Source: Phocaeicola salanitronis DSM 18170
GTDB lineage: Bacteria > Bacteroidota > Bacteroidia > Bacteroidales > Bacteroidaceae
Direction: 5' to 3'
Assembly (NCBI RefSeq): GCF_000190575.1
Contig: NC_015164.1
Coordinates: 3,682,001 to 3,746,000 of the forward strand
Length of the DNA stretch: 64,000 bases
The notes below the pieces were generated by a model. That model ran no database searches, was not told where the DNA came from, and worked only from the letters and a program-made list of their open reading frames with translations. Within the stretch, counting starts at the first letter, position 1. Every line of letters starts with the position of its first letter. Of the stretch, positions 34,754 through 44,286 are shown one piece after another. The translations under genes were made by a program, and so were the position numbers.

Positions 34754-36808
34754 ATGCAACAGGAAGACGATTTGAGAGCCCTTGCCAAGATTATGGAATT
34801 CGGCAGGGCAGTCAGTATTTTTATTCTGGTAGTCCACGTTTATGTGTACTGCTATCCCAGTATGAGTGCCTGGCATCTGAATCTGGATGTCATAGACCGT
34901 ATACTGATGAACTTTGACAGGACAACCGGTATATTCGGCTGTATCCTTTGGACAAAACTGATGGCAGTTCTTCTGCTAGCCATATCCTGTATGGGTACTA
35001 TCGGAGTCAAGGGTGAAAAGATAACATGGCAGCGTATATGGGCGGTACTCACTGCCGGAGCGGTTCTCTTTTTCATGAACTGGTGGTTGCTTGACCTGCC
35101 TTTTCCGCACGAAGCGATTACTGCCCTATATATGATGACACTCGCAGCCGGTTATTTATGCCTGCTCATGGCGGGACTGTGGATCAGCAGGCTTTACAGA
35201 CATAACCTGATGGAGGATGTGTTCAATATGGAAAACGAATCCTTCATGCAGGAAACAAGGCTGATGGAGAATGAATATTCGGTTAATCTGCCCACCAGAT
35301 TCCAATACGGCGGCAAACTCAATGACGGCTGGATTAACGTGGTCAATCCTTTCCGTGCGACCATCGTATTGGGGACACCGGGCTCCGGTAAATCATACGC
35401 AGTGGTGAACAACTATATCAAACAGATGATTTCCAAAGGTTTCAGTGTCTATATCTATGATTATAAATTCGATGACCTTTCTACCATTGCCTACAATACC
35501 TTGTTGCACAATATGGACAAATACAAGGTAAAGCCACATTTTTACGTCATCAATTTTGATGATCCGCACCGTTCACACCGCTGCAACCCCATCAATCCGG
35601 AGTTCATGACGGACATCTCTGACGCATACGAAGCAAGCTATACCATCATGTTAAATTTGAATAAGACCTGGATCGAAAAACAGGGTGACTTCTTTGTAGA
35701 GTCTCCGATTATCCTGCTGGCAGCTATAATCTGGTATCTGAAAATATACAAAAACGGTATCTATTGCAGTTTTCCTCATGCCGTGGAACTGCTGAACAAA
35801 CCTTACTCTGATTTGTTTACTATCCTGACATCCTATCCTGAGTTGGAGAATTACCTCTCCCCTTTCATGGATGCCTGGAAAGGCGGGGCACAAGATCAGT
35901 TGCAAGGCCAGATAGCTTCTGCAAAAATTCCGCTTACCAGAATGATTTCTCCACAGCTGTACTGGGTCATGACAGGTAATGATTTTTCTTTGGACATCAA
36001 TAATCCGAAGGAGCCTAAAATCCTTTGTGTGGGCAATAATCCGGACCGTCAGAACATCTATTCCGCAGCGCTCGGACTGTATAATTCGAGAATCGTCAAG
36101 CTGATAAACAAGAAAGGACAGCTTAAAAGCACGGTCATTATAGATGAGCTTCCTACCATCTATTTCCGAGGACTGGACAACTTGATTGCAACGGCACGTT
36201 CCAACAAAGTGGCAGTCTGTCTGGGCTTTCAGGATTTCAGCCAGCTTAATCGTGACTACGGTGAAAAGGAAAGCAAGGTAATTCAAAATACAGTCGGCAA
36301 CATATTCAGCGGTCAGGTGGTAGGTGAAACAGCTAAGACACTTTCTGAACGCTTCGGAAAGATTTTACAAAAACGTCAGTCAATATCCATCAACCGTCAG
36401 GATGTCTCCACATCGATCAACACCCAGCTGGATTCCCTGATTCCTGCATCAAAGATTTCCAATCTCTCACAAGGTACGTTTGTCGGTTCCGTATCAGACA
36501 ATTTCGGTGAGAAAATTGACCAGAAGATTTTTCATGCGGAAATTATCGTGGACCATGCCAAAGTAAGTGCGGAAGAGAAGGCTTACAAAAAAATTCCGGT
36601 TATCAATTCTTTTAAGGATAATGACGGAAATGACATCATGCTCCTACAGATACAACGCAACTATGACCAAATAAAAGCGGATGCCCAGGCCATAATCAAC
36701 GAGGAGATTGAACGTATCAAGAACGACCCTGAACTCTGTGAACGGTTGGGAATAGAGAGCGCGGAAGAGGAGAGAAGAAAAGCCAACGGAATACGGAACG
36801 AGAAATAA
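34754..36808 (+). CDS. mobC: MobC, VirD4/TraG-type coupling protein
   Basis: A 684-residue membrane ATPase that brings the relaxase-DNA complex to the channel. N-terminal membrane segments lie at about 17-36, 64-80, 96-115 and 121-143. The ATPase domain has Walker A GTPGSGKSYA near 207 and Walker B TVIIDELPTIYF near 460. The C-terminus is charged and helical. YWP/TraD-TraG family length is normal. Confidence 0.92.
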   Translation: MQQEDDLRALAKIMEFGRAVSIFILVVHVYVYCYPSMSAWHLNLDVIDRILMNFDRTTGIFGCILWTKLMAVLLLAISCMGTIGVKGEKITWQRIWAVLTAGAVLFFMNWWLLDLPFPHEAITALYMMTLAAGYLCLLMAGLWISRLYRHNLMEDVFNMENESFMQETRLMENEYSVNLPTRFQYGGKLNDGWINVVNPFRATIVLGTPGSGKSYAVVNNYIKQMISKGFSVYIYDYKFDDLSTIAYNTLLHNMDKYKVKPHFYVINFDDPHRSHRCNPINPEFMTDISDAYEASYTIMLNLNKTWIEKQGDFFVESPIILLAAIIWYLKIYKNGIYCSFPHAVELLNKPYSDLFTILTSYPELENYLSPFMDAWKGGAQDQLQGQIASAKIPLTRMISPQLYWVMTGNDFSLDINNPKEPKILCVGNNPDRQNIYSAALGLYNSRIVKLINKKGQLKSTVIIDELPTIYFRGLDNLIATARSNKVAVCLGFQDFSQLNRDYGEKESKVIQNTVGNIFSGQVVGETAKTLSERFGKILQKRQSISINRQDVSTSINTQLDSLIPASKISNLSQGTFVGSVSDNFGEKIDQKIFHAEIIVDHAKVSAEEKAYKKIPVINSFKDNDGNDIMLLQIQRNYDQIKADAQAIINEEIERIKNDPELCERLGIESAEEERRKANGIRNEK

Positions 36809-36820
36809 ATCCTGAATTGG

Positions 36821-36851
36821 TTTGATTTACAGAAAACATTCCTTACCTTTG
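36821..36851 (+). promoter_or_regulatory. Consensus Bacteroides promoter upstream of a structured RNA
   Basis: TTTG (36821-36824), 19 bp, TACCTTTG (36844-36851): an exact match to the Bacteroides consensus. No start codon of a convincing gene follows for about 230 bp. Confidence 0.78.
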
Positions 36852-36856
36852 AGGTT

Positions 36857-37070
36857 GAAATAGAACATAACGGTGGATTACGGGAGGTTTTCCGCCGATT
36901 ATATACATAAGTCGCAAGACGTCTCGAACAGGAATCTGACAAATTCAATAACACAGAGGCTATTGCGTGAGGCTTATGCTATACCTTATAGCATGAGCCC
37001 ATGCGAATTTCTGTGTTGGGCTTTGTCAGAGCCTCTGTTCGAAATGAGCATGGGTTTCATGCTTTTTACT
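36857..37070 (+). ncRNA. Candidate structured RNA or attenuating leader
   Basis: Between a consensus promoter and a terminator the sequence folds into one long nested hairpin. TCGAACAG/CTGTTCGA and TCTGACAAA/TTTGTCAGA form the outer stem. AACACAGA/TCTGTGTT forms the middle stem. GCTTATGCTATA/TATAGCATGAGC forms the tip. A separate AGCATG/CATGCT stem with TTTTT (37047-37067) looks like a terminator. It could be a small regulatory RNA (CTnDOT has one, RteR, near its regulatory genes) or a leader for the DHFR-like gene 17 bp further on. No known family recognised. Confidence 0.6.
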
Positions 37071-37086
37071 TTTAACAGATAGAGGT

Positions 37087-37500
37087 ATGGCAAAAATGCA
37101 GGTTATCATGCCCGTCACATTGGACGGATTCCTGCCGGACAAGGACGAGGAACTGATGGAATGGCTCAGAACTGACCGGAACGGCTTCCCTTATTGGGAA
37201 GAACGGGCGATATTCAATATGTACCCGCATTACGGGATGCTTGATTTGATGGATGCCAAAGAAAGGCACAAAAACAATTGCACTTTCTTTATGAAAGTAG
37301 AAGATGGAAAAAGTGCGGAATATGCGGGTGGAATTTTTCTTTACCGGCTCGTGGACGAACTGGTTATTTACTTGCTTCCAATATCATATAAAAGTGGGAA
37401 AAACATTACCGGAAGAATACAATTGGGACAATGGTCGCTGCGGGACGCCAAGACATTCCGCAACGATATATGCAGACTGGTGTACCATTTGAAAATATAA
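37087..37500 (+). CDS. RibD/DHFR-like domain protein, truncated
   Basis: A 137-residue protein. MQVIMPVTLDGFLPDKDEELMEWL resembles the first strand and helix of the RibD C-terminal/dihydrofolate-reductase-like family, and the C-terminal VDELVIYLLPISYKSGKNI matches the conserved last part of that fold. It is shorter than typical members (about 170-180), with a central portion missing, so catalytic function is doubtful. It ends convergently with rteB. Confidence 0.65.
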   Translation: MAKMQVIMPVTLDGFLPDKDEELMEWLRTDRNGFPYWEERAIFNMYPHYGMLDLMDAKERHKNNCTFFMKVEDGKSAEYAGGIFLYRLVDELVIYLLPISYKSGKNITGRIQLGQWSLRDAKTFRNDICRLVYHLKI

Positions 37501-37503
37501 TAA

Positions 37504-38787
37504 CTACTTCAATCCAAGTTTTTTCATCTTCTTATACAGGGCCGTACGGCTGCAACCAAGTTCTATAGCCGTACGGCTGACATTGCCATGATTTTTATCC
37601 AGCAGATTGCATATTCTGTCCTTTTCTTGAATGATACAAATTTCCGGATTATTATGGCAAACAACATTGTCCAGTCCAAGATCAACCGCTCCCAACAAGG
37701 CTTCGTCGGCTATAAGTACCGCACGTTTGATCCTCGCACTCAATTCCCGCACATTACCCGGCCAACCATAATACAGCATACACTCTTTGGCCTCTTCCGC
37801 AAAGCCTTCATTCGTAACATGAAATCTTCCGGAATGTTCCTTTCTGAAGAACTCGGCGAGCGGAAGGATATCTTCCTTGCATTCGGCAAGCGAAGGCTGT
37901 ACGATTTCCAGTTCGGCCAGACGATAATACAGATCCTCACGGAAACGTCCTTCACATACGGCCTTTTTCATATCTTCATTGGTAGCTGAAATAATACGTA
38001 CATCTGTCCGTTTCACGACATCGCTTCCCACAGGGTTGAACTCCTTCTCTTGCAGGACACGCAGGAGAAGAACCTGCATGGAATACGGCATGTTGCCTAC
38101 CTCATCCAGAAACAGGGTTCCCCCATTAGCCGTTTCAAAATGTCCTTTCCTGTTGGTGACAGCTCCTGTAAAAGCACCTTTGACTGCACCAAAAAATTCC
38201 GAAGCCTGCAAGTCATTGGGGATACTTCCGCAGTTGACGGCGACAAAAGGCTTGTTACGTCTGTCACTGTAACGATGGATCATTTGGGCTATCACTTCCT
38301 TACCACTTCCGCTCGGACCGAGTATCATGACCGAAAGATCTGAAGGAGACACACGACGGGCAAGCGAAGCGGTCTTCCGGGCGGCTTCACTTGTACGCTC
38401 TACGAATGAGCGTTCCTTGCGCACAATGACCGGCTGTTTCAGCAGGCTGTGCATCAGTTCAAGCAACTGTTCCTGATAAACAGGTTTGGGCAGATAATCT
38501 TTTGCGCCGAGTTTGACGGCACGGACTGCATCCGGGAAACAGGCATAATCCGTCATGACAATATAAGGAACCTCCATACCGTTTTTCACCATCCATTCCA
38601 GAAGGCTGATTCCATCACCTTCAGGCAGGCGCACATCACCCAATACCAGGCTGATTTCATTCTTTTTCAAAATACTGCGTGCCCCAGGTTCATCTATTGC
38701 TGTCAGCACTTCATAACCGGCTTTTTGCAACCATTTCTCTATCATGCCACAAAGTATTATATTATCTTCAACAATTAATATCTTCAT
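37504..38787 (-). CDS. rteB: RteB-type sigma-54 response regulator
   Basis: A 427-residue NtrC-family regulator. A receiver domain with phosphorylatable D51 (LGDVRLPEG) is followed by an AAA+ domain with Walker A GPSGSGKE near 157, GAFTGA near 202 (the sigma-54 contact) and LFLDEVGNMP. A Fis-type helix-turn-helix lies at the C-terminus (NVSRTAIELGCSRTALYKKM). It overlaps rteA by 20 bp. By analogy with RteB of CTnDOT it should switch on excision/transfer functions; no tetracycline resistance gene accompanies it here. Confidence 0.88.
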   Translation of the reverse strand: MKILIVEDNIILCGMIEKWLQKAGYEVLTAIDEPGARSILKKNEISLVLGDVRLPEGDGISLLEWMVKNGMEVPYIVMTDYACFPDAVRAVKLGAKDYLPKPVYQEQLLELMHSLLKQPVIVRKERSFVERTSEAARKTASLARRVSPSDLSVMILGPSGSGKEVIAQMIHRYSDRRNKPFVAVNCGSIPNDLQASEFFGAVKGAFTGAVTNRKGHFETANGGTLFLDEVGNMPYSMQVLLLRVLQEKEFNPVGSDVVKRTDVRIISATNEDMKKAVCEGRFREDLYYRLAELEIVQPSLAECKEDILPLAEFFRKEHSGRFHVTNEGFAEEAKECMLYYGWPGNVRELSARIKRAVLIADEALLGAVDLGLDNVVCHNNPEICIIQEKDRICNLLDKNHGNVSRTAIELGCSRTALYKKMKKLGLK

Positions 38788-41080
38788 GTTTTTTCAATTC
38801 ATTTCTTGTTTCTTCCATCAAATTTCTGAGCATCTCTGTAATCCGTGTAGCATTTTCATGGATAATTTCATCTTTACTGTCTTTACCATGTAGTATTGTT
38901 TGGAATTTACGCAGTATATAGCCTTTGCCAAGCATTTCCCATACCGGCATCATCCGATGTATGGTTTTCCTCATGTCTTCATGGTCATTTGCCTTGATGG
39001 CTGCCTCCAGTTCTTCCAACTCTTTTTCCGACTCCTTGATGACAAGAGAAAGCATATGTCCGCTGTCATCCGTATTTTCAAGGATATATGAAAAATCAAA
39101 ACACCCGACATTTGTCGTTCTTGTTTGAGATATAACGGATGATAAGAAACTAAGAAGCCCATGAATATTGAATGGCTTATGAAGACATCCGGAAAAACCT
39201 TCCTTTTCATAAATCCCGCTGTTCCCGTCACCACGGGCCGTCATGACAGCGACAGGAACAGTCCTCGAATTGCCAATATTTGAGTTCCGGAGCAACTTTA
39301 ATAAGGCAAACCCGTCATTTTCGGGCATTTGCACATCGGTAAGCACTATATCATAGTCCGATTGCTCGAGAGCGAGTACAACTTCCTTGACATTCATACA
39401 GGTCGTACAGGCAATTCCCTTGCGTCCAAGCATGTCCTCTGCGATTTTTAATTGTATCGGGTCATCGTCCACGACAAGTACTTTTTTCGGCAATACGGTT
39501 ATCGGATTACTATCCGGTTGTTCTTCATCCAATAGTTCATTCGTTTCGGGTAAAGGAAATTCAAGTCTGAACACGCTTCCTTTACCTGGTTTGCTTTCCA
39601 CATTCATTGTTCCATCCAGGACTTTGACCAGTCCCTTGGTTAGAAAGAGTCCCAGACCGAAACCTTCCGAGTTGACATTCTGTGCGGCACGTTCAAAAGG
39701 GGCAAACACTTTTTTCAGTGTTTCCTTGTCCATTCCGATGCCGGTATCCCTGATTTCAATTTGTAATTTTCCACTGAAATATTTTGAATGAAAACTGATG
39801 GAACCGGATGATGTGAATTTAATGGCATTGGTCAGCAGGTTGGCCAATACCTGTTCCAACTTGTCCGCATCTCCCTTTACGGTCAATGCTGTATTTTCAA
39901 GCACCGGATAAAAAATAAGAGCTTTGGTATTTGCCTTTCGGGAAAATTCTTCCGAAATCCTCTGTAGAAAACGCTCAAGATGAAAAGGTGTGTCGTTACG
40001 CAAATCACCGGCCTCATTGAGCCTGTAAGCATCCATCAGGTCATTGGTCAGATGAAGAATATGATGACAGGAATGCCGGATATCTTCCAAATAGGTTTCA
40101 CGTTTCTTCTTGTCCCGTGTATCTGAAGCCAAATCGGCACAATTATGAATATTGCCGAGTGGACCACGGATGTCATGCGAAACGGTCAGGATGATTCTTT
40201 TTCGCATTTCAAGCAGTTCTTCATTTTCACAAATTACCTGCTCCAGTTTCGATTTTATCTTGTCTTCTTTACGTAAATCGGAACGGATGACAAGAAATGA
40301 AATCAGGAGCAAGACAACGGTAGACACTGTAACAACGGAAAACATACGTATGGAAAGGCTCTGCGCTTCTACAATCTTCCGTTCCTTTTCGGCAAATGCA
40401 GCCTGCGACTGAATATCTAGATCGTTTATCAACCGATTGAGCTGTATATTCAATATACGGTTGCGGGTGCTTAGGCTGTCGGCATAGGCATCCATTTCCG
40501 CCGTCTGTTGCTGTTGCAAGGCTATCAGGCTGTCGCTGAACTGGTGCAGTTCTTTGGCGGACGGAAGTATCTGAACAGTCTTCTTGCCTCCGAACACCCC
40601 TGCCAATCCGCTTTTCTTCTGCTTCACCGTACGGATATGTGTGGCCCGCCTTGCCACTTCAGGCAGATGGTTTATCAAGAGGCTATCCGCCGTGCCTTGT
40701 TGCTCCATTGTTTCCATAAGGCGTAGCAGGTGGTTTTCTTTGTCCGCCAGTAGGGAACGAAGAGTGTCTATCTGCATCGGATGTACATACGTCGTACAAT
40801 GGGGCTTCAGAGTTTGCAGTAGGCTGTCGGTATGTAGGCGCTGTTCTTGGTAATGACGGTAATCCGTCACATTCCAACTGATGACACCTTCCCCCAACAG
40901 GGCAAGCTGGGTAATGTGCCGGTGGATGGCACTGATGTTACGGCGCACATGGCGGATGTCCTCTGCCTCGGTTCTTATTTCCATTACCCGTATACGTTCA
41001 TGCACCAAAATAACGACCATACTTGTGATGACCGTCAAAAGAATAATATATCCGAATAGTATCTTACGTTGAATAGTCAT
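38768..41080 (-). CDS. rteA: RteA-type hybrid sensor histidine kinase
   Basis: A 770-residue membrane kinase. One segment at the N-terminus (about 7-27) and one near 240-260 bracket a periplasmic sensor. The HisKA box has the phospho-acceptor in LTVSHDIRGPLGN near residue 301. Then come HATPase motifs (GTGIGMDKETL, GFGLGL), a receiver domain with D near 580 (LTDVQMPENDG) and a C-terminal phosphotransfer-like helix bundle (IHRMMPVWEMLG near 705). It would pass phosphate to RteB. The signal sensed is unknown. Confidence 0.9.
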   Translation of the reverse strand: MTIQRKILFGYIILLTVITSMVVILVHERIRVMEIRTEAEDIRHVRRNISAIHRHITQLALLGEGVISWNVTDYRHYQEQRLHTDSLLQTLKPHCTTYVHPMQIDTLRSLLADKENHLLRLMETMEQQGTADSLLINHLPEVARRATHIRTVKQKKSGLAGVFGGKKTVQILPSAKELHQFSDSLIALQQQQTAEMDAYADSLSTRNRILNIQLNRLINDLDIQSQAAFAEKERKIVEAQSLSIRMFSVVTVSTVVLLLISFLVIRSDLRKEDKIKSKLEQVICENEELLEMRKRIILTVSHDIRGPLGNIHNCADLASDTRDKKKRETYLEDIRHSCHHILHLTNDLMDAYRLNEAGDLRNDTPFHLERFLQRISEEFSRKANTKALIFYPVLENTALTVKGDADKLEQVLANLLTNAIKFTSSGSISFHSKYFSGKLQIEIRDTGIGMDKETLKKVFAPFERAAQNVNSEGFGLGLFLTKGLVKVLDGTMNVESKPGKGSVFRLEFPLPETNELLDEEQPDSNPITVLPKKVLVVDDDPIQLKIAEDMLGRKGIACTTCMNVKEVVLALEQSDYDIVLTDVQMPENDGFALLKLLRNSNIGNSRTVPVAVMTARGDGNSGIYEKEGFSGCLHKPFNIHGLLSFLSSVISQTRTTNVGCFDFSYILENTDDSGHMLSLVIKESEKELEELEAAIKANDHEDMRKTIHRMMPVWEMLGKGYILRKFQTILHGKDSKDEIIHENATRITEMLRNLMEETRNELKKHEDINC

Positions 41081-41140
41081 ATATATTGCAAACAGAATAT
41101 CTCATGCTTTCTTCATTTAGTGTCTTATATTTCACCGCCT

Positions 41141-41182
41141 CAAAGTTACGAAAAGAATCCGAAAAACAAACCAAATGGTTGG
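41141..41182 (-). promoter_or_regulatory. rteAB promoter with dyad overlapping the -33 box
   Basis: On the minus strand: TTTG (41167-41170), 18 bp, TAACTTTG (41141-41148). The -33 box is part of an imperfect dyad CAAACCAAATGGTTGG (41167-41182). The same promoter and dyad drive the array recombinase and three sub-arrays to the right. Confidence 0.6.
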
Positions 41183-41356
41183 TATAAGTGGTAAAAGAAC
41201 TGCCTGGATGAGAAAAAAGACTGTTGCAAGGTATAACTTATCCTGATTGACGGGGATTATGACCTAGCGACAAGTTCAGCAATGTATGCCTGGCATCTGA
41301 ACATGCACCTTAATAATTGCAAGACGTAAGTAATGCAGCCGAATGATAGCTGCCCA

Positions 41357-41542
41357 GTTGGCATCCTGCCACCGGAGCCACCAGCCTTGAAACTGGCGAA
41401 AAAGGAAATGCCGCTTTCTCTTTTTCGCCGGGCACATACTTCGCTGCCGATGGAAACAGGTTTAAGCCAGTTTGGATGTATATACAAAAGGACGGACTAA
41501 ACTTACGGGAGTGGGCAGCAATAATGATGTAATCCGGTGTTC
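41357..41542. repeat. Array repeat module, copy A (promoter part missing)
   Basis: This stretch matches the distal part of modules B-D: a strong hairpin GGCGAAAAAGGAAA with TTTCTCTTTTTCGCC (41395-41429), then GTTTAAGCCAGTTTGG and ACTTACGGGA. The promoter half and 17 bp in the middle are absent. It marks the left edge of the array. Between the rteAB promoter and this module (41183-41356) I see nothing else. Confidence 0.75.
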
Positions 41543-41564
41543 CATATCCAATATATTTTTCAAA

Positions 41565-42023
41565 TTATCTTCGACTCCAATATCCCAAAAGCTTACTGAA
41601 CAGTATCATCGTAACCAGATACAATACTATTATGCCGTTTATCTCAGCAAAAAACACTAAGGCATCTGCCGTAGGAACACTTTCGTATGTATTTTCGGTT
41701 AGATACCTGCCTTCATATCCTGAATAGATGAAATAATACTCGCATGTTTTATATATACCATTGAATAGCAATAGCATAATGGCAGACAATCTGAATTTAT
41801 TATGACGCAGAAACAAGTGGAAGGAAAGGTCAAGGAATACGAACAATACACAGATTACTACAAAACCAATCAATGCCATCAATCCGTCCGCCGCAGCTCC
41901 CGGACCATCATTAACTTCAGTTATGCTCATTAATTGGTTTGGCTCTATCAAGACAATGGCAAACATAAGTAAGTATATTACCCATGCAATCAGTTGTCCA
42001 ACTTTTATTTCAGCTATCTTCAT
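41565..42023 (-). CDS. Array cassette: small membrane protein (predicted immunity)
   Basis: A 152-residue protein with four hydrophobic segments (about 9-26, 48-68, 76-96 and 125-145) and a basic end. It is the last gene at the left edge and has no hairpin repeat after it, only module A. Unknown family. By context it may protect the inner membrane from a pore-forming or membrane-active toxin. Confidence 0.66.
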   Translation of the reverse strand: MKIAEIKVGQLIAWVIYLLMFAIVLIEPNQLMSITEVNDGPGAAADGLMALIGFVVICVLFVFLDLSFHLFLRHNKFRLSAIMLLLFNGIYKTCEYYFIYSGYEGRYLTENTYESVPTADALVFFAEINGIIVLYLVTMILFSKLLGYWSRR

Positions 42024-42046
42024 AATGTTTTATCGTATATACTGAT

Positions 42047-42094
42047 TAATGGCTTGGAAAGGAATATCGTTCAAAGGTTATCTTTCCTTGTTAG
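42047..42094. repeat. attC-like cassette repeat 1
   Basis: TAATGG...TTGTTAG; outer arms GGAAAGG and TCTTTCC, central GTTCA. Follows the two-gene membrane cassette. Confidence 0.85.
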
Positions 42095-42205
42095 TACCTA
42101 AGTTCATAATCTCTTGAATGGTCAGCAAAGGGCGGTATTTTGTTGTTGAATCGCCCTTTAAAAATCTGCATATTGTGTTTTTATACCCTTACATGAACAA
42201 TGGAA

Positions 42206-42589
42206 TTAAAAGAATAATGCAAGTCCTAATAATACAATAAAAGGAGTAAATATGAAAAGATATGCCCATACATTGGAACTGTGTTCATACACCTTTCTTT
42301 CCATAATCTTCTCATTCCTATGTTTATACCGATAATAAAAATAAAGGCTGCTCCATAAGGATAACATAATGGCAAGGACTATCAAAAACACATTAGCTGC
42401 ATTCTTTTGCGGTGAATATTCCATTATGATATAATAGTATATAACTGCGACGTCCACTAAATAGAATAGCAGGATTGTGGACATGATAAATGGCACATGT
42501 GTATTCAGATACATACTGGTATCCATATATCGGGTCAATACTTGAATCTTGTAAAACAAGTATTCTAATATTCTGTGAACTATATTCAT
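42206..42589 (-). CDS. Array cassette: membrane protein, second gene of a two-gene cassette
   Basis: A 127-residue protein with three hydrophobic segments (about 34-55, 67-85 and 108-127). Only 12 bp separate it from the membrane gene upstream and no hairpin repeat lies between them, so the two travel together. Unknown family. Confidence 0.64.
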   Translation of the reverse strand: MNIVHRILEYLFYKIQVLTRYMDTSMYLNTHVPFIMSTILLFYLVDVAVIYYYIIMEYSPQKNAANVFLIVLAIMLSLWSSLYFYYRYKHRNEKIMERKVYEHSSNVWAYLFIFTPFIVLLGLALFF

Positions 42590-42601
42590 ATTATTGTTGT
42601 C

Positions 42602-43081
42602 TTATAAGCTTTTGAGTAATATATAGAACGTTGCAAACTGTATAATTATGGAAATCACATAGATACCATAATATTGCACATATTTTCTCTCTTTGTCGAA
42701 TTGCTTGAAATACTTTCTGTATTTGTCCTTCTTGAACAAGAGATGATTATTGATACGATATACTAATACCCCGAGAACTACCCATAGTAGTAAAAAAAGA
42801 AAATCCGATTCTAATACAGTTATCAATAAAGTTTTTATTCTTGAAAACTGAATGCCGATAATACATATAACGGCAATTATCCAAAGGCTGATACGATATA
42901 CAGAAATAATAGCCAAGACTGAAATCCATGTATTAATACCTTTATCTGCCGCATCAGCCTCTATCTTTTTACTAATTGATATAATACGATTTATATAATT
43001 ATTATTCCATTTCTTTAATCCAAGCCAATAAAAGGGATTAATAAAGTCTGTACAAAAAATAGAATAGTATTTTATATGCAC
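42602..43081 (-). CDS. Array cassette: membrane protein related to the one at 59480
   Basis: A 159-residue protein: an INPFYWLGLKKWNN segment, two or three membrane segments, then FKKDKYRKYFKQFDKERKYVQYYGIYVISIIIQFATFYILL. The 177-residue protein encoded at 59480-60013 has the same plan and near-identical motifs (LNPFYW, NDKYRKYFAKFEKEKKYLLYYGIYVVSLIVQFATFY), so this is a repeated immunity-type family in the array. Function unknown. Confidence 0.68.
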   Translation of the reverse strand: MHIKYYSIFCTDFINPFYWLGLKKWNNNYINRIISISKKIEADAADKGINTWISVLAIISVYRISLWIIAVICIIGIQFSRIKTLLITVLESDFLFLLLWVVLGVLVYRINNHLLFKKDKYRKYFKQFDKERKYVQYYGIYVISIIIQFATFYILLKSL

Positions 43082-43193
43082 AATAATAAATCATATTATA
43101 GTATTTCTCCATCAAATCTTTCATTCCGCTGTTTTTTTGTGTATGTGAGAACAATGTATTTAGTTGCCATCTCGATTTTGTTATAAACTTAAT

Positions 43194-43571
43194 TTATCTA
43201 TGGATATAATAATCTTTAAGCAGAAACGGAAGGATAAACCAGCTTATTGTACCTATTACAGAAATAGCAACAAAAAACCAACTTTTCTTGTTGTTGCTGT
43301 TATTCCTGTAGTGATTGTCCCACCTTCGGTATCTTTTTGTGTCTTCCCAAAATACAATTTCATTTATAAACATAAATAAAAGAGAAACACATATATAAAC
43401 AACGATTTTGTTCTCATTAATAAAATGAAATGGTGCTATCAGCAGCATTATCAATGCGATAAATGGAAAATAGAAAAACAATCCGCCGATGTAATTTCCG
43501 GCTCGCCCATATCCAAGTAATCCCCAGAAAAAATACTTGATTGTAAAATACCAATAGATATACCAGTTCAT
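43194..43571 (-). CDS. Array cassette: membrane protein
   Basis: A 125-residue protein with about four hydrophobic segments (FTIKYFFWGLLG, FFYFPFIALIMLLI, IVVYICVSLLFMFI and FVAISVIGTISWFILPF). No hairpin repeat separates it from the gene at 42602, so it may share that cassette, or a repeat was lost. The 112-bp gap between them holds no feature I can see. Unknown family. Confidence 0.62.
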   Translation of the reverse strand: MNWYIYWYFTIKYFFWGLLGYGRAGNYIGGLFFYFPFIALIMLLIAPFHFINENKIVVYICVSLLFMFINEIVFWEDTKRYRRWDNHYRNNSNNKKSWFFVAISVIGTISWFILPFLLKDYYIHR

Positions 43572-43593
43572 AATGTTAATCTCAAATTGTTTA

Positions 43594-43640
43594 TAATGGG
43601 TTGCAGCTTGCCGCCGTTAGGCGGTACAGGTGCTTGTTAC
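43594..43640. repeat. attC-like cassette repeat 2
   Basis: TAATGGG...CTTGTTAC; arms GCAGCTT/AGGTGC and TGCCGCC-type inner stem around GTTA. Follows the gene at 43648. Confidence 0.85.
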
Positions 43641-43647
43641 CGATTTT

Positions 43648-44199
43648 TTACGAACATTGCCAAAATCCTGCGATTATTTCATTGGTTATATGATGCTTAT
43701 ACAGGTATAATGCTCCATATCCGAAAGGATAACTGCCAATGAGAACATCATCATTATAACCATCCTCGTCTATTGACAAGAAAAAAGAAAAGCCCTGTTG
43801 CTCTAATTCTTTATAATAGAATTCTTCATCTTGAATCAAAGAAGGGGTACCACCTATTTTTACAAGTATATTTTCACTATCCTTATCTTCTGAATATTCA
43901 CTAATAGAACACATTCTTAAATTAGCGTTTCGTCTTTCTACACAATTACCAATTTCAGAAAATTCATGCTCTACTATTTTTACTGCTATTGAAGGATATA
44001 TATTATTGTCTATAAGAGTGTTATAGTCTTGATGAATCAAGATGGAAAGCATAGTATTCTCCTTTTCAGGATGTACTAATGTTGCATAGAATTTATAATC
44101 GCAGGAGATTTGTTCTTCTATACATTTAGGAGGATTACCACCAATCCTGCCTTTTACATTCTTATCGAATGGAATACATTTGGCATATCGTTCGTTCAT
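43648..44199 (-). CDS. Array cassette: predicted immunity protein, DUF1963/YwqG-like pattern
   Basis: A 183-residue cytoplasmic protein. GGNPPKCIEE, then a KIGGTPSLIQDEEFYYKELEQQGFSFFLSIDEDGY block and FGYGALYLYKH: the 'GG-x-P ... Q' spacing recalls DUF1963-type proteins, which occur among predicted immunity proteins. The call is tentative. One repeat lies on each side. Confidence 0.6.
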   Translation of the reverse strand: MNERYAKCIPFDKNVKGRIGGNPPKCIEEQISCDYKFYATLVHPEKENTMLSILIHQDYNTLIDNNIYPSIAVKIVEHEFSEIGNCVERRNANLRMCSISEYSEDKDSENILVKIGGTPSLIQDEEFYYKELEQQGFSFFLSIDEDGYNDDVLIGSYPFGYGALYLYKHHITNEIIAGFWQCS

Positions 44200-44225
44200 A
44201 CTTTCTTTGTTTTTATTATTATCGA

Positions 44226-44271
44226 TAATGGTTTAGCGGGAAACGGCTTGTCCGTTATCCTGCGTTGTTAG
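44226..44271. repeat. attC-like cassette repeat 3
   Basis: TAATGG...CGTTGTTAG; outer arms AGCGGGAAACGG and CCGTTATCCTGC pair with unpaired bases. Follows the gene at 44287. Confidence 0.85.
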
Positions 44272-44286
44272 CATCATATTTAACTA

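Noticed and set aside
36857..37070. Retron msr-msd RNA
   Set aside because: Nested inverted repeats are present, but no reverse transcriptase gene lies nearby and the priming guanosine context is not apparent.
37504..41080. A tetQ-rteA-rteB tetracycline-resistance operon
   Set aside because: The rteA/rteB-type genes are present, but no tetQ precedes them; upstream is the immunity array instead.
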